Shown here piece by piece: positions 7,785 through 16,563 of a DNA stretch of 64,000 nt (position 1 is its first letter; each line of letters opens with the position of its first letter). The notes under the pieces were generated by a model. It was given only the letters and a program-made list of their open reading frames with translations. It ran no database searches and was not told the DNA's origin. Position numbers and translations under genes: made by a program. The stretch comes from Opitutaceae bacterium (GTDB taxonomy: Bacteria; Verrucomicrobiota; Verrucomicrobiia; Opitutales; Opitutaceae): positions 124,001-188,000 of the forward strand of contig JAIXWY010000003.1 of NCBI GenBank assembly GCA_027490995.1, given 5' to 3'.

Positions 7785-10100
7785 ATGATCCCGCTTCGCC
7801 GCCTTACGTCGCTGCTGTTGTCCGTCTTCGCCGCTCTTGTCGTGAGTGGCGGGGTGTGGGGCGGCCTCCTGCAGGCCGGCCCGGTGCGCAACGGCGCGGT
7901 GCAGGTCGAATTGGTGGCACGGCAGGCTGCAGTGCAGCCTGGTCAGCCTTTCTGGGTCGCGCTGCGCGTGCAGCACGACGCACCGTGGCATACCTATTGG
8001 CTGAATGCGGGCACGGGTTATCCCACCTCGCTCGCGTGGACCCTCCCGGAGGGCTTCTCGGCTGGCCCGATTGTTTGGCCTGCGCCGCACACGGTGAAAG
8101 ACACGGCGGGGAACGTGACCGGGAATGGCTACGAGGGAACGGTCCATCTCTTCGTGCAGATCACGCCACCAGCGACCTTGGCGGTGGGCTCGACGGTGCA
8201 GCTCCGGGCGGCGGCGGAATGGCTCATGTGCGCGGAGTCGTGCATGCCGGGTGATGCCAAGGTGGCGTTGAACTTGCCGGTTGCGTCAGATCCCGGTGCG
8301 GAGAATGCGTCGGTGGCGAAAGCCTTCGCGGACCTTCCCCGCGATCCGGCGCCGTGGGCAGTGAGCGCACGGCGAGAAGGAACCAAGGTGTTTCTGACCG
8401 TTGCCGCGCCGAAGGGTGCCGCGCTGACACACGTTCCGGAAGGCCTCCACTTTTTCGAGGAGCAGGCGCTGATCGACTATGCGGCGCCGCAGACCGTGAC
8501 GGCCGCAGGTGGCACCTGGTCATTGGAGCTGACCACGGTGGCAGACGCGCCGGCGGATGCGGCTCGCCTCAAGGGATTGCTCGTGGCCAAAAACGGCTGG
8601 GCTGCGGGTGAAGGCTATGCGGGGCTCGTGGTGGACGTACCCCTGGCGGCCGCGAAGGCGGCGAGTGGAGCGGCGGGCTCGGCGGTCGGCGCCCAGAAGG
8701 GCGGCGCGACGGATGGGAGTGCGTCCACGACGGGCGGCGCGGGCAGTGGCGCGGTGGGCGGAAGCTCGCTGTCGAGTGCGAACGCCGGCGCCGCAGTGGC
8801 TCCGGGGTCGGGCTCAGCCTCGGTCGCGGGCGCGAGCACGGGTCTGCTGGGTACCCTGCTCCTGGCGTTTCTCGGGGGGGTGGTGCTGAACCTGATGCCC
8901 TGCGTGTTTCCGGTCCTGGGCATCAAGGTGCTCGGCTTCGTGAATCAGGCCGGCAGCGATCGCGGTAAAGTCGTGCTGCACGGCTTGGTCTTCGCGGCGG
9001 GTGTGCTGGTTTCGTTCTGGGCCCTGGCGGGTGCGCTGCTGGCCCTGCGGGCGGGAGGCGAGCAACTCGGCTGGGGCTTCCAACTGCAGTCGCCGGCGTT
9101 CGTTTACGGCATGGCGATCTTCATGTTCGTCTTCGCGCTGAACCTCAGCGGACTCTTTGAGGTCGGCCTGTCGGCGACCGGCGCCGGAGCGGGGCTGCAG
9201 AGCCAGGAGGGACTCGGCGGTTCGTTCTTTACGGGCATGCTCGCGACGCTGGTGGCGACACCGTGCAGTGCGCCTTTTCTCGCGCCGGCGCTCGGCGCGG
9301 CCCTGGCGCTTTCGGCAGTCGAGTCGCTCCTCGTCTTCACGGCCATCGCGGTGGGCCTATCGGCACCTTACCTGCTCCTTTCGCTCTTCCCGAGTGCCGT
9401 GAAGCTGTTGCCGCGGCCGGGCGCGTGGATGGAGACCTTCAAGCAACTGATGGCGTTCCCACTTTATGCCACCGTGGGCTGGCTGTTGTGGGTGCTCGCC
9501 GCGCAGACCGCGGGAGACGATTACGGGCTTCTGATGATTCTGTTCGCCTTCGTGCTCGTGGCGATGGCGGCGTGGGCCTACGGCCGTTTTGGCCAGGCAC
9601 ACGGCAAGCCGGCGCGGCAGCGCTGGGGCACGGTTTCGGCGCTGGTGCTCCTCGCGGGCGGTGTGGCTTTGGGTTGGCCGCAGCCGCCGCCCGCCATCGG
9701 GGCTTCGGCCACAGGAGCCGACGGAGCATCGGGCAAGGGTGCGTATGTGGTCAGTTGGCAGCCTTGGAGCCCAGAGGCGGTGGCGGCGGCGCAGGCCGCT
9801 GGTCGGACGATCTACGTGGATTTCACCGCCCGGTGGTGCGCGACGTGTCAGACGAACAAGGCGGCAGTGTTCTCGTCGTCCGAGGTGCTCGCGGAACTGG
9901 CGCGGCGCGATGTGCTGCTGCTCAAAGCCGACTGGACCAACAAGGACGCACGGATCACCCAAGAACTGGCGAAATTCCAGCGCTCGGCGGTGCCGTTCAA
10001 CCTGATCTACCATCCCGGCCAAGCCGCGCCGCGGGTACTGCCGGAGTTGCTGACGCCGGGCATCGTCCTTGACGTGCTGCGGACAGCCGGCGGACGTTGA
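7785..10100 (+). CDS. dsbD: Thiol:disulfide interchange protein DsbD
   Basis: Carries electrons from cytosolic thioredoxin across the inner membrane to periplasmic thiol proteins. Order of parts: signal peptide (MIPLRRLTSLLL...), a periplasmic DsbD-alpha-type immunoglobulin-like domain with the cysteine pair CAESC, a long Ala/Gly/Ser-rich linker (roughly residues 290-355), a membrane domain of about eight helices with the two signature cysteines in NLMPCVFP and ATPCSAPF, and a C-terminal thioredoxin domain with WCATC. The predicted length, 771 residues, is longer than E. coli DsbD (565) because of the linker and N-domain. The ATG at 7785 starts the signal peptide; a TTG at 7752 would add eleven unneeded residues. 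Convergent with the oxidoreductase gene at 10258. Confidence 0.92.
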   Translation: MIPLRRLTSLLLSVFAALVVSGGVWGGLLQAGPVRNGAVQVELVARQAAVQPGQPFWVALRVQHDAPWHTYWLNAGTGYPTSLAWTLPEGFSAGPIVWPAPHTVKDTAGNVTGNGYEGTVHLFVQITPPATLAVGSTVQLRAAAEWLMCAESCMPGDAKVALNLPVASDPGAENASVAKAFADLPRDPAPWAVSARREGTKVFLTVAAPKGAALTHVPEGLHFFEEQALIDYAAPQTVTAAGGTWSLELTTVADAPADAARLKGLLVAKNGWAAGEGYAGLVVDVPLAAAKAASGAAGSAVGAQKGGATDGSASTTGGAGSGAVGGSSLSSANAGAAVAPGSGSASVAGASTGLLGTLLLAFLGGVVLNLMPCVFPVLGIKVLGFVNQAGSDRGKVVLHGLVFAAGVLVSFWALAGALLALRAGGEQLGWGFQLQSPAFVYGMAIFMFVFALNLSGLFEVGLSATGAGAGLQSQEGLGGSFFTGMLATLVATPCSAPFLAPALGAALALSAVESLLVFTAIAVGLSAPYLLLSLFPSAVKLLPRPGAWMETFKQLMAFPLYATVGWLLWVLAAQTAGDDYGLLMILFAFVLVAMAAWAYGRFGQAHGKPARQRWGTVSALVLLAGGVALGWPQPPPAIGASATGADGASGKGAYVVSWQPWSPEAVAAAQAAGRTIYVDFTARWCATCQTNKAAVFSSSEVLAELARRDVLLLKADWTNKDARITQELAKFQRSAVPFNLIYHPGQAAPRVLPELLTPGIVLDVLRTAGGR

Positions 10101-10169
10101 GGCCAAAGGCGGCGTGAAGCACGTTCCGGCCCCGAGGCCCGAATGTTCCCGCCGCGCCCCTTGATCCTC

Positions 10170-10196
10170 CTCCGTCGCCCGCACTCAGCGACGGAG
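10170..10196. terminator. Hairpin terminator candidate downstream of dsbD
   Basis: CTCCGTCGC (10170-10178) and GCGACGGAG (10188-10196) form a perfect 9-bp GC-rich stem with a 9-base loop, 70 bases past the dsbD stop in a convergent gap. No T-tract follows on either strand. Confidence 0.45.
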
Positions 10197-10209
10197 ATCG
10201 GCGCGATTC

Positions 10210-10247
10210 CGAGGCAGCGGGCGAGGATTTTCTCCTCCGTTGCCTCG
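10210..10247. terminator. Second hairpin, downstream of the OYE gene
   Basis: CGAGGCA (10210-10216) pairs with TGCCTCG (10241-10247), with an inner GAGGA/TCCTC stem (10223-10227, 10233-10237) around a TTTTC loop. It lies 10 bases past the stop of the minus-strand reductase gene, so each of the two convergent genes has its own hairpin. Confidence 0.42.
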
Positions 10248-10257
10248 CGCCGGTCCG

Positions 10258-11334
10258 CTATCGCGATCCCTGAGAGAGCGTCGGGTAATCAGTGTATCCG
10301 ACTTCAGGATTCACGCCAGCGGCGCCGTAGAAGGTCTCCGGCACGGGCGTGTTCAGGGGGGCGCGGGACCGTAGCCGTTCAGCGAGGTCTGGGTTGGCGA
10401 TGAAAAGCCGCCCCCAGGCGACCGCGTCGGCGTGGCCCGCGTCGAGTTCGGCCTGAGCGGTTTCTGCAGTGAAACCCTGGTTGGCGATCAGTGGCCCCCC
10501 AAAAGCGGTCTTGATCGCCGGCGTCAGGCGCCCCTCTCCGAGTCCCTCGCGCGTGCAGAGAAAGGCCAGCTTCCGACGCCCGAGCTCGCGCGCGAACGAA
10601 ACAAATGTCTCGGCCGGCGTGGCGTCGCTCATGTTGTGGCTATCCTGCGCCGGGGCGAGGTGGTAACCCACGCGGTCGGCGGGCCAGACGGAGAGCACCG
10701 CATCGGTCACCTCGAGCGGGAAGCGAGCACGGTTGGCGACCGAGCCACCGTAGGCGTCGGTGCGCTGGTTGGTGGAGGACTGGAGAAACTGATCGAGCAG
10801 GTAGCCATTGGCGCCATGGATCTCGACCCCGTCGAAGCCAGCCTCGCGGGCGAGAAGCGCCCCGCGGCGGTAGGAGTCGGCCACGCCGGGCAGTTCCTCG
10901 GTGGCGAGGGCGCGCGGCGTGACGAAGGGTCGGGCGGGGCGGAGCAGGCTCACCTTGCCAGCCGGAGCGATGGCGCTCGGAGCGACCGGCAGGGCGCCTC
11001 CGAGGTAGTGCGGGTCGGAGATGCGGCCGACGTGCCAGAGTTGGAGAACGATGCGGCCGCCGGCGGCGTGGACGGCGTCGGTCACGAGCCGCCAGCCGGC
11101 GGCCTGTTCCTCGTTCCAGATTCCTGGCGTGTCCGGATAACCGACTCCCATCGGATCGACGGCGGTGGCCTCGGCGATGATCAGTCCTGCGGAGGCGCGC
11201 TGCGCGTAGTAGCGTGCGTTCAAGGAGCACGGCACGCGACCCGCGCCCGCGCGACAGCGGGTGAGCGGCGCCATTACGATGCGGTTCGGCAAATCGAGGG
11301 CGCCGAGGCGGACAGGATCGAAGAGGGAAGGCAT
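10258..11334 (-). CDS. Old yellow enzyme family NADH:flavin oxidoreductase (alkene reductase)
   Basis: FMN-dependent TIM-barrel reductase of the NemA / OYE group, which reduces activated C=C bonds or nitro groups with NAD(P)H. N-terminal LPNRIVMAPLTRCRA is the classic OYE start. HGANGYLLDQF contains the substrate-binding His-x-x-Asn, and TDAYGGS precedes the conserved Arg segment. The C-terminal phosphate-binding region (DAVAWGRLFIANPDL) is intact. Length of 358 residues is normal. ATG start at 11334 directly before the diagnostic SLFDP motif. Same strand as the downstream-facing symporter gene 55 bases upstream; co-transcription is possible. Confidence 0.9.
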   Translation of the reverse strand: MPSLFDPVRLGALDLPNRIVMAPLTRCRAGAGRVPCSLNARYYAQRASAGLIIAEATAVDPMGVGYPDTPGIWNEEQAAGWRLVTDAVHAAGGRIVLQLWHVGRISDPHYLGGALPVAPSAIAPAGKVSLLRPARPFVTPRALATEELPGVADSYRRGALLAREAGFDGVEIHGANGYLLDQFLQSSTNQRTDAYGGSVANRARFPLEVTDAVLSVWPADRVGYHLAPAQDSHNMSDATPAETFVSFARELGRRKLAFLCTREGLGEGRLTPAIKTAFGGPLIANQGFTAETAQAELDAGHADAVAWGRLFIANPDLAERLRSRAPLNTPVPETFYGAAGVNPEVGYTDYPTLSQGSR

Positions 11335-11389
11335 GGACCGCCGAGCCTGCCGCCGGGTACGCGGGGCGGCAAGCCGGCGCGCGCTGTGA

Positions 11390-12355
11390 TCAGAGCGGAC
11401 GCTGGGACCAACGGTCGACCAGCCACGCGCAGAGCACTAACTGGAGCTGGTGATAGATCATGATCGGCAGCAAAATCACGCCTAGCCCTGGGTGAGCGCC
11501 AAAAATCAGCGATGCCATCGGGACACCCGACGCGAGGGTCTTCTTCGAGCCGCAGAGGATCGCGGCGATCCGATCCTCCGTCGAGAAACCGAGCCTGCGG
11601 CAGACTCGGTTCACCAAGGCAGCAACGCCTACGAACAGGACTACGGCCCCGACGGAGAGGCCCGCGAGCAGCGCGAACCCATGCTCGGACCACACGCCCT
11701 GCTGAAAGGAATCGGCGAACGACGTGTACACCAGCAGCAGGATGGTGGCGCGGTCGATCAACCCGATCCGACGGCGGTGCGCGGTGATGAATGAGCCGAT
11801 GATGGGCCGCGCGGCCTGGCCGAGGGCGAGCGGGAGGAGTAGCCAGAGGGCGAGATCGCCGATGACGCGACCCAGCGGGAGCGCGTGACCGGCCGTGGTG
11901 AGCAGCAGCCCGATCCACAGCGGCGTGAGGAAGACGCCGAGCAGGCCCGACAGTGTGGCGTTGAAGACCGCGGAGGGAACGTTGCCCCGCGCCGCCGCGG
12001 TGAACGCGATCGACGACGAGACGGTGGACGGCAGCGCGCAGAGATAAAACACGCCGAGTCGCAGGTCGGAACTGAGCAGTGGACCTGTCAGAGCGAGAAT
12101 CAGCAGGCCCAGCAACGGAAAGACGATGAAGGTGGTAACCTGGATCACCACGTGCAGCGGCCAGCGCAGCGTGCCCGCCTTGAGAGCAGAGAGCGGCAGG
12201 GCGGCGCCATGGAGAAAAAAGATCAGCGCGACCCCCGCCTTGGTGAGGATCTCCGGCTGGAGCCAACCGCCGCGGGCCCCCGGCTCCGGGAAGAGCCACG
12301 CCAGCCCGAGCACGAGGAGCATCGCGAGCATGAAACCATCGGGGGTACGCTTCAT
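11390..12355 (-). CDS. Bile acid:sodium symporter family (SBF-like) membrane protein
   Basis: An inner-membrane protein of 321 residues with about nine or ten hydrophobic segments, matching the SBF-like group of the BASS superfamily. Diagnostic segments are CALPSTVSSSIAFT with the following AARGN, and near the C-terminus CGSKKTLASGVPMA and LPIMIYHQLQL. Members transport organic anions with sodium; the substrate of this bacterial subgroup is generally unknown, so no substrate is claimed. ATG start. Located between murJ and the OYE gene on the same strand, with 107 bases to murJ. Confidence 0.85.
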   Translation of the reverse strand: MKRTPDGFMLAMLLVLGLAWLFPEPGARGGWLQPEILTKAGVALIFFLHGAALPLSALKAGTLRWPLHVVIQVTTFIVFPLLGLLILALTGPLLSSDLRLGVFYLCALPSTVSSSIAFTAAARGNVPSAVFNATLSGLLGVFLTPLWIGLLLTTAGHALPLGRVIGDLALWLLLPLALGQAARPIIGSFITAHRRRIGLIDRATILLLVYTSFADSFQQGVWSEHGFALLAGLSVGAVVLFVGVAALVNRVCRRLGFSTEDRIAAILCGSKKTLASGVPMASLIFGAHPGLGVILLPIMIYHQLQLVLCAWLVDRWSQRPL

Positions 12356-12462
12356 CGGAGGAAGAACCGGCTTCGGTCAGGAGGAGCGGCGAGGGCGTCG
12401 GGTGGGCGGATGCGACCCAAGGTGGCGGTGGAGCCAGGGCGGAGTGGGTGGATGCCGCGCGC

Positions 12463-14052
12463 TCAGCGCGAGCGCCGCCGGGCGAGTGCGGCGCGAAGGG
12501 TCTCGACCGCTTCCGTGCGACCCTCAAATCGCAGCATCCAGAGCAGCGCGCCGTAGAGAGGCACCGCCGTACCGATCGCGATGACGCTAAGCCGCAGGTC
12601 AGCCTCAAGGGAACCGGTCGCCGGAAGCACCCGCTGTAGGCCTAGGACCACGAGGCCCATCAGACCGGAGGCGATGACGATGCGGGCGGCATCGGCGATT
12701 AAGTGCTGAAAGGCCAGGCCGGGCTGCAGGCGGGTCAGCCGCGACTGCAGAAACCACGCCTGCACTCCGGTTGAGACGGTCCCGGCGATGGCGAGACCGA
12801 GCGTGCCCGCCGGTTCCATCAACGCGAGGCAAAGGACCAGATTCACGGCGAAACTCAGCAGCGCCGCGCGAACCGGCGTACGCGTGTCCTTTTGTGCGTA
12901 GAAGGCGCGGAGGGCGAGATTGACGAACGAGAGGAACGGGAGTCCGGCAGCGAAGACCGCGAGCACCGGGGCCATGGCAGCGGTGTCGGCGGCCGAGAAG
13001 GCGCCCCGCTGGAAGAGCATCCGGATGATCGGGCTGGCGAGGAGCGCCAGCCCCACCGCGGCGGGAATGTTGACCGCGAGGATCAATCGCATCCCGCGAC
13101 GGTACGCGCGGGCGAGGTCATCCCATTCGCCGGCGGCCGCGTGCCGAGCGATGAGCGGGAAGATGACGGTGGTCACCGCCACCGCGAAGACCCCGATGGG
13201 CAACTCCATCAACCGGGTGGCGAGATTAAGCAGCGTCACCGATGCGTCGTCGAGGGACAGCCCGACCAGCCGGGAGACTGCGAGATTGATCAGGTAGATT
13301 GCGGAACCGAACACCGTGGGCCCCATCAGGCCGATGATCGCGCGAACGCGGGGGCTCGCACTCAGGTCCAGGCGAGGTTGCCAGCCGAGGCGGCGCAGCG
13401 CGAGCGCGGGGACTAGCATCTGCAGAAATCCCCCGATCAGCACGCCGCCGCAGAGCCACCGCATGTGCTCGATCGGCGCGGCATCGGCATGGCGCGTGGC
13501 GGAAAAGGCGAGTAGCCCGATCATCGCGCAGTTCAGCCAGATCGGTGACAGGGCCGGCTCGAGGAAGCGGTTGAAGGTCTGCAGGGCCGCGCTAAAGGCG
13601 GCGGCGAGGCAGACGAAGATAAGGTAAGGAAAGAGCCAGACTGCGAGCTCGGCGGCGAGCAGCCAGCGGGCCGCGGTCTCGCTTGCGGGGCCGTGGCTGC
13701 CGGCCACGCTCAAGACCTGCGGCGCGAGCATGAGCAGACCCATCGCCACGGCGACGATCAGACCGGTCGCGGCCAGTAACCAGCTGGCCACCTGACTGAC
13801 CAGCCGGTGCGCCTGGGCTAGGCCGCCGGCCTTCGCCTCCTCCGTCAGGACGGGGATGAAGGCAGCCGTGAGGGCTCCTTCGCCCAGCAGACGTCGGAAC
13901 AGATTGGGTAGCGTGAACGCGGTGTAGAAGGCGCTCGCCAGCGCGCTCGCGCCAAACACCGCGGCCGTGAGCGAGTCCCGCACCAGCCCGAGCACGCGCG
14001 AGACCATAGTCGCGGCGGAAACGACGCTGATGTTCTTGAGACTCGACGACAC
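12463..14052 (-). CDS. murJ: Lipid II flippase MurJ (MviN)
   Basis: Polytopic membrane protein of the MOP exporter superfamily that moves lipid II to the periplasmic side during peptidoglycan synthesis. 529 residues with about 14 hydrophobic segments. Family signatures are the N-terminal SRVLGLVRDSL, then FRRLLGEGALTAAFIPVL, and the central RLMELPIGVFAVAV. The start is a GTG at 14052, just ahead of SSSLKNISVVSAATM; no clear ribosome binding site. Its presence argues that this organism does export lipid-linked peptidoglycan precursor, which matters for interpreting the odd mur genes at 38-43 kb. Divergent from pta. Confidence 0.95.
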   Translation of the reverse strand: MSSSLKNISVVSAATMVSRVLGLVRDSLTAAVFGASALASAFYTAFTLPNLFRRLLGEGALTAAFIPVLTEEAKAGGLAQAHRLVSQVASWLLAATGLIVAVAMGLLMLAPQVLSVAGSHGPASETAARWLLAAELAVWLFPYLIFVCLAAAFSAALQTFNRFLEPALSPIWLNCAMIGLLAFSATRHADAAPIEHMRWLCGGVLIGGFLQMLVPALALRRLGWQPRLDLSASPRVRAIIGLMGPTVFGSAIYLINLAVSRLVGLSLDDASVTLLNLATRLMELPIGVFAVAVTTVIFPLIARHAAAGEWDDLARAYRRGMRLILAVNIPAAVGLALLASPIIRMLFQRGAFSAADTAAMAPVLAVFAAGLPFLSFVNLALRAFYAQKDTRTPVRAALLSFAVNLVLCLALMEPAGTLGLAIAGTVSTGVQAWFLQSRLTRLQPGLAFQHLIADAARIVIASGLMGLVVLGLQRVLPATGSLEADLRLSVIAIGTAVPLYGALLWMLRFEGRTEAVETLRAALARRRSR

Positions 14053-14312
14053 GGAGGATGGTTCTCGGGCTCGGGCGCGCGGTTAGCAAGAACGGAGGCA
14101 GGGTCTGCCGCGGCCGTCCTGACCGGAGCCCACGTCCCCGGTCGTCACCCCTCCGGGCATTGGCGGCCGTCTTGGCCTGGCAGCGCGGAGCGGATGGCGC
14201 GCCGCCGCGCCGCGGGTGGCGACCCCGTCGGAGACGGCCCGGAGCCGGCGGTGGCGGCATGGTTGACGACCGCGGAGTCCCGGACGATGCTCCGCGGCCG
14301 CCCGACTTTTCC

Positions 14313-15344
14313 ATGCCGCTGGTTCCACTCCTCGTTGATCGCGTCCAGAGACACCCCAAGCGCGTGGTGTTCCCCGAAGGCGCGGACCCCCGCGTCCTGC
14401 AGGCCGCGCGCCAGTGGGTGACGCGCCGAATGGGGGCGCCAGTCCTGCTCGGAGATCGCGGCGTGATCAAGGAGACGGCAGCGCGGCTCGACCTGAACCT
14501 GCAGGGCATGCGCCTGATCGATCCCGCCCGCAGCGAGGACGCGGAGACCTTCGCGCTGCAACTGGAGGAGATTCGCCGGGCGAAGGGTCTCTCGCTCGCC
14601 GAGGCCCGGGAGGCGGTTCGCGATCCCAACACCTATGCCACGCTCATGCTGGCGGCTGGACAGGCGGATGCCCTCGTTTCCGGGGCCACCGTGAGCGCGT
14701 CGAGCGCTCTGCGACCCCTGTTCCAGGTGATTCCCCGACTGCAGCACGTGCAGACCGCCTCCTCGCTGATGATCCTGGATTTTGAGGAGAAGGTCGTGGG
14801 GACGGAGGGCGTGCTCTTTCTGGCCGACTGTGGCGTGATTCCGGAGCCCACGGCGGAGCAACTGGCGGACATCGCGGTGTCGACGGCGATGATCGCGCGG
14901 CACCTGACCAATGTGCTGCCGCGCGTGGCGATGCTCAGTTGGGCGTCGAAGACCGACCGGCCCCATCCGGCGGTCGCGCGGGTGCAGCAGGCCACCGAAC
15001 TGGCGCGGGCCAAGGCGAAAGCGGCGGCGTTGCCGATGGAGATTGACGGTGAAATGCAGGCGGATGCTGCGCTGGACGCGGCGGTGGCCTCGACCAAACG
15101 CGTGGGCGGCCCCGTGGCGGGGCGGGCGAACGTCCTGATCTTCCCCGACCTAAATTCCGGCAATATCGCCTTCAAGCTCGTGCATGCGTTGGCGGGTGGA
15201 AACGCCTATGGCCAGATCCTGACCGGCCTCAGCCGTCCGGCCGCGGAAATCAGCCGCGGCGCGAGCGCCCACGACGTCTTTGGCGCCGCCGCCGTGGTGG
15301 CGTGCCAAGCCATCGACCGCCGCCTGCTCTATGGAGACGCCTGA
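14313..15344 (+). CDS. pta: Phosphate acetyltransferase, catalytic domain only
   Basis: Interconverts acetyl-CoA and acetyl phosphate (acetate overflow and assimilation, with AckA, which is not in this window). The 343-residue protein is the PTA_PTB catalytic domain: VVFPEGADPRVLQAA at the N-terminus, ADALVSGA, and the C-terminal segment LIFPDLNSGNIAFKLV followed by GPxxxGLSRP-like ILTGLSRPAAEISRG. It lacks the N-terminal P-loop and DRTGG regions of long enterobacterial Pta; those are encoded by the next gene. The ATG at 14313 begins MPLVPLL, typical for short Pta; an ATG at 14259 and one at 14058 are in frame but give low-complexity extensions. It ends one base before the next start, so the two genes are clearly co-translated. 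Confidence 0.92.
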   Translation: MPLVPLLVDRVQRHPKRVVFPEGADPRVLQAARQWVTRRMGAPVLLGDRGVIKETAARLDLNLQGMRLIDPARSEDAETFALQLEEIRRAKGLSLAEAREAVRDPNTYATLMLAAGQADALVSGATVSASSALRPLFQVIPRLQHVQTASSLMILDFEEKVVGTEGVLFLADCGVIPEPTAEQLADIAVSTAMIARHLTNVLPRVAMLSWASKTDRPHPAVARVQQATELARAKAKAAALPMEIDGEMQADAALDAAVASTKRVGGPVAGRANVLIFPDLNSGNIAFKLVHALAGGNAYGQILTGLSRPAAEISRGASAHDVFGAAAVVACQAIDRRLLYGDA

Positions 15345-15345
15345 G

Positions 15346-16515
15346 ATGTCGTCCGACCTCCCCGTCAACCCCTTCTCCGCCCCCGCGTTTCCGCTCCAGG
15401 CGGCCCCGACCAACCGCGTGACCAAGCGACTGTTCGTCGCGGCCACGCGGATGAACGACGGCAAGACCACCACCTGCCTCGGTCTTTACGCCGCGATGCG
15501 CGCCATGTATCCGAGAGTTGGATTCATTAAGCCCATCGGACAGCGCTTCGTGGAGGTGCGCGGGCAGAAAATCGACGAGGATTCGGTGCTGCTGGACACG
15601 CTCTTCGACGTGCATGTGCCCATCGAGAGCATGAGCCCGGTGGCGGTGGACGGTACCTTTACGCGGCGGTTCCTGACGGCGCCGGGGCCGATGCTGGCGG
15701 AGCTGACCGACCGCATCTGCCGGGCCTTCGACCGCGTGTCGTGGGAGAAGGATTTCACGCTGATTGAGGGCACGGGTCATGCGGGGGTGGGCAGCGTCTT
15801 CGAGTTGTCCAACGCGCGGGTGGCGAAATTGCTCGGCGCGAAAGCGCTCCTCGTGTCGCCGGGCGGCATCGGGCGGCCGATCGATGAGATCGCGCTCAAC
15901 AAGGCGCTCTTCGACAAGGAGGGCGTGGAAGTGGTGGGTGTCATCCTGAACAAGGTCGAGGAGGACAAGGTCGAGCAGATCCGTGACTATGCGGGCCGGG
16001 GGCTGGCCCGCTTCGGCGTGCCGCTGCTCGGAGTGCTGCCGCGGCAAAATCTCCTCTCTTCGCCCAATCTCTCCCAGGTCGTGGAGGAAATCGGCGGCCG
16101 CTGGATGAGCCTTCCGGCCGGCCAGGCCCTTCGGCGGGTGCGGCACGTGATGGTGGGTGCCGGCACGGCCCGCGGCGTTGCCGGAAGCCTGCGCCCGGGG
16201 ACCTTGCTGATCACGCCCGGGGACCGCGATGACATCATGGCTGCGGCTTTGACCGGCGCAGGAGAGCGGCGCGGGCGCGACCGCATCGTCGGTCTTGTGC
16301 TCACGGACGGGATTGCACCGCCCGCGGCGCTGGCGGCTCAGCTCGCCGCTGCGGATATTCCCGTCATCACCGCCGAGGCAGAATGCTACACCATCACCTC
16401 ACGCATTCACGGGATGACGGTGAAGACGTCGCCGCAGGACACGGACAAATTCCCGGTGATCAAGCAGCTCATTCTTGAGCACGTCGATCTCGGGCGGCTT
16501 CTCGGCGCGGTCTAA
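15346..16515 (+). CDS. Phosphotransacetylase-associated P-loop / DRTGG-domain protein (detached Pta N-terminal half)
   Basis: 389 residues. The N-terminal half is a BioD/CobB-like P-loop domain (RMNDGKTTT; EGTGHAGVGSV; VSPGGIGRPIDEI). The C-terminal half matches the DRTGG domain (GTLLITPGDRDDIMAAAL; VGLVLTDG; ITAEAECYT; KTSPQDTDKFP). In long Pta enzymes these parts precede the catalytic domain and modulate its activity. Here they form a separate protein encoded after the catalytic gene. ATG at 15346 with GGAG nine bases upstream; an ATG at 15331 would overlap pta. 343 + 389 residues together roughly equal full-length Pta (about 714). Likely partner or regulator of the preceding enzyme; this is inference. 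Confidence 0.85.
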   Translation: MSSDLPVNPFSAPAFPLQAAPTNRVTKRLFVAATRMNDGKTTTCLGLYAAMRAMYPRVGFIKPIGQRFVEVRGQKIDEDSVLLDTLFDVHVPIESMSPVAVDGTFTRRFLTAPGPMLAELTDRICRAFDRVSWEKDFTLIEGTGHAGVGSVFELSNARVAKLLGAKALLVSPGGIGRPIDEIALNKALFDKEGVEVVGVILNKVEEDKVEQIRDYAGRGLARFGVPLLGVLPRQNLLSSPNLSQVVEEIGGRWMSLPAGQALRRVRHVMVGAGTARGVAGSLRPGTLLITPGDRDDIMAAALTGAGERRGRDRIVGLVLTDGIAPPAALAAQLAAADIPVITAEAECYTITSRIHGMTVKTSPQDTDKFPVIKQLILEHVDLGRLLGAV

Positions 16516-16563
16516 GCGCGGACCCGGGAGAGCGCGGGCTTCGGGGAGCCGCGATGGACGCGA

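Noticed and set aside
14058-14312. Upstream starts for pta (ATG at 14058 or 14259)
   Set aside because: The extra N-terminal residues are Arg/Pro/Gly-rich and not conserved in short Pta; 14313 begins a typical N-terminus.
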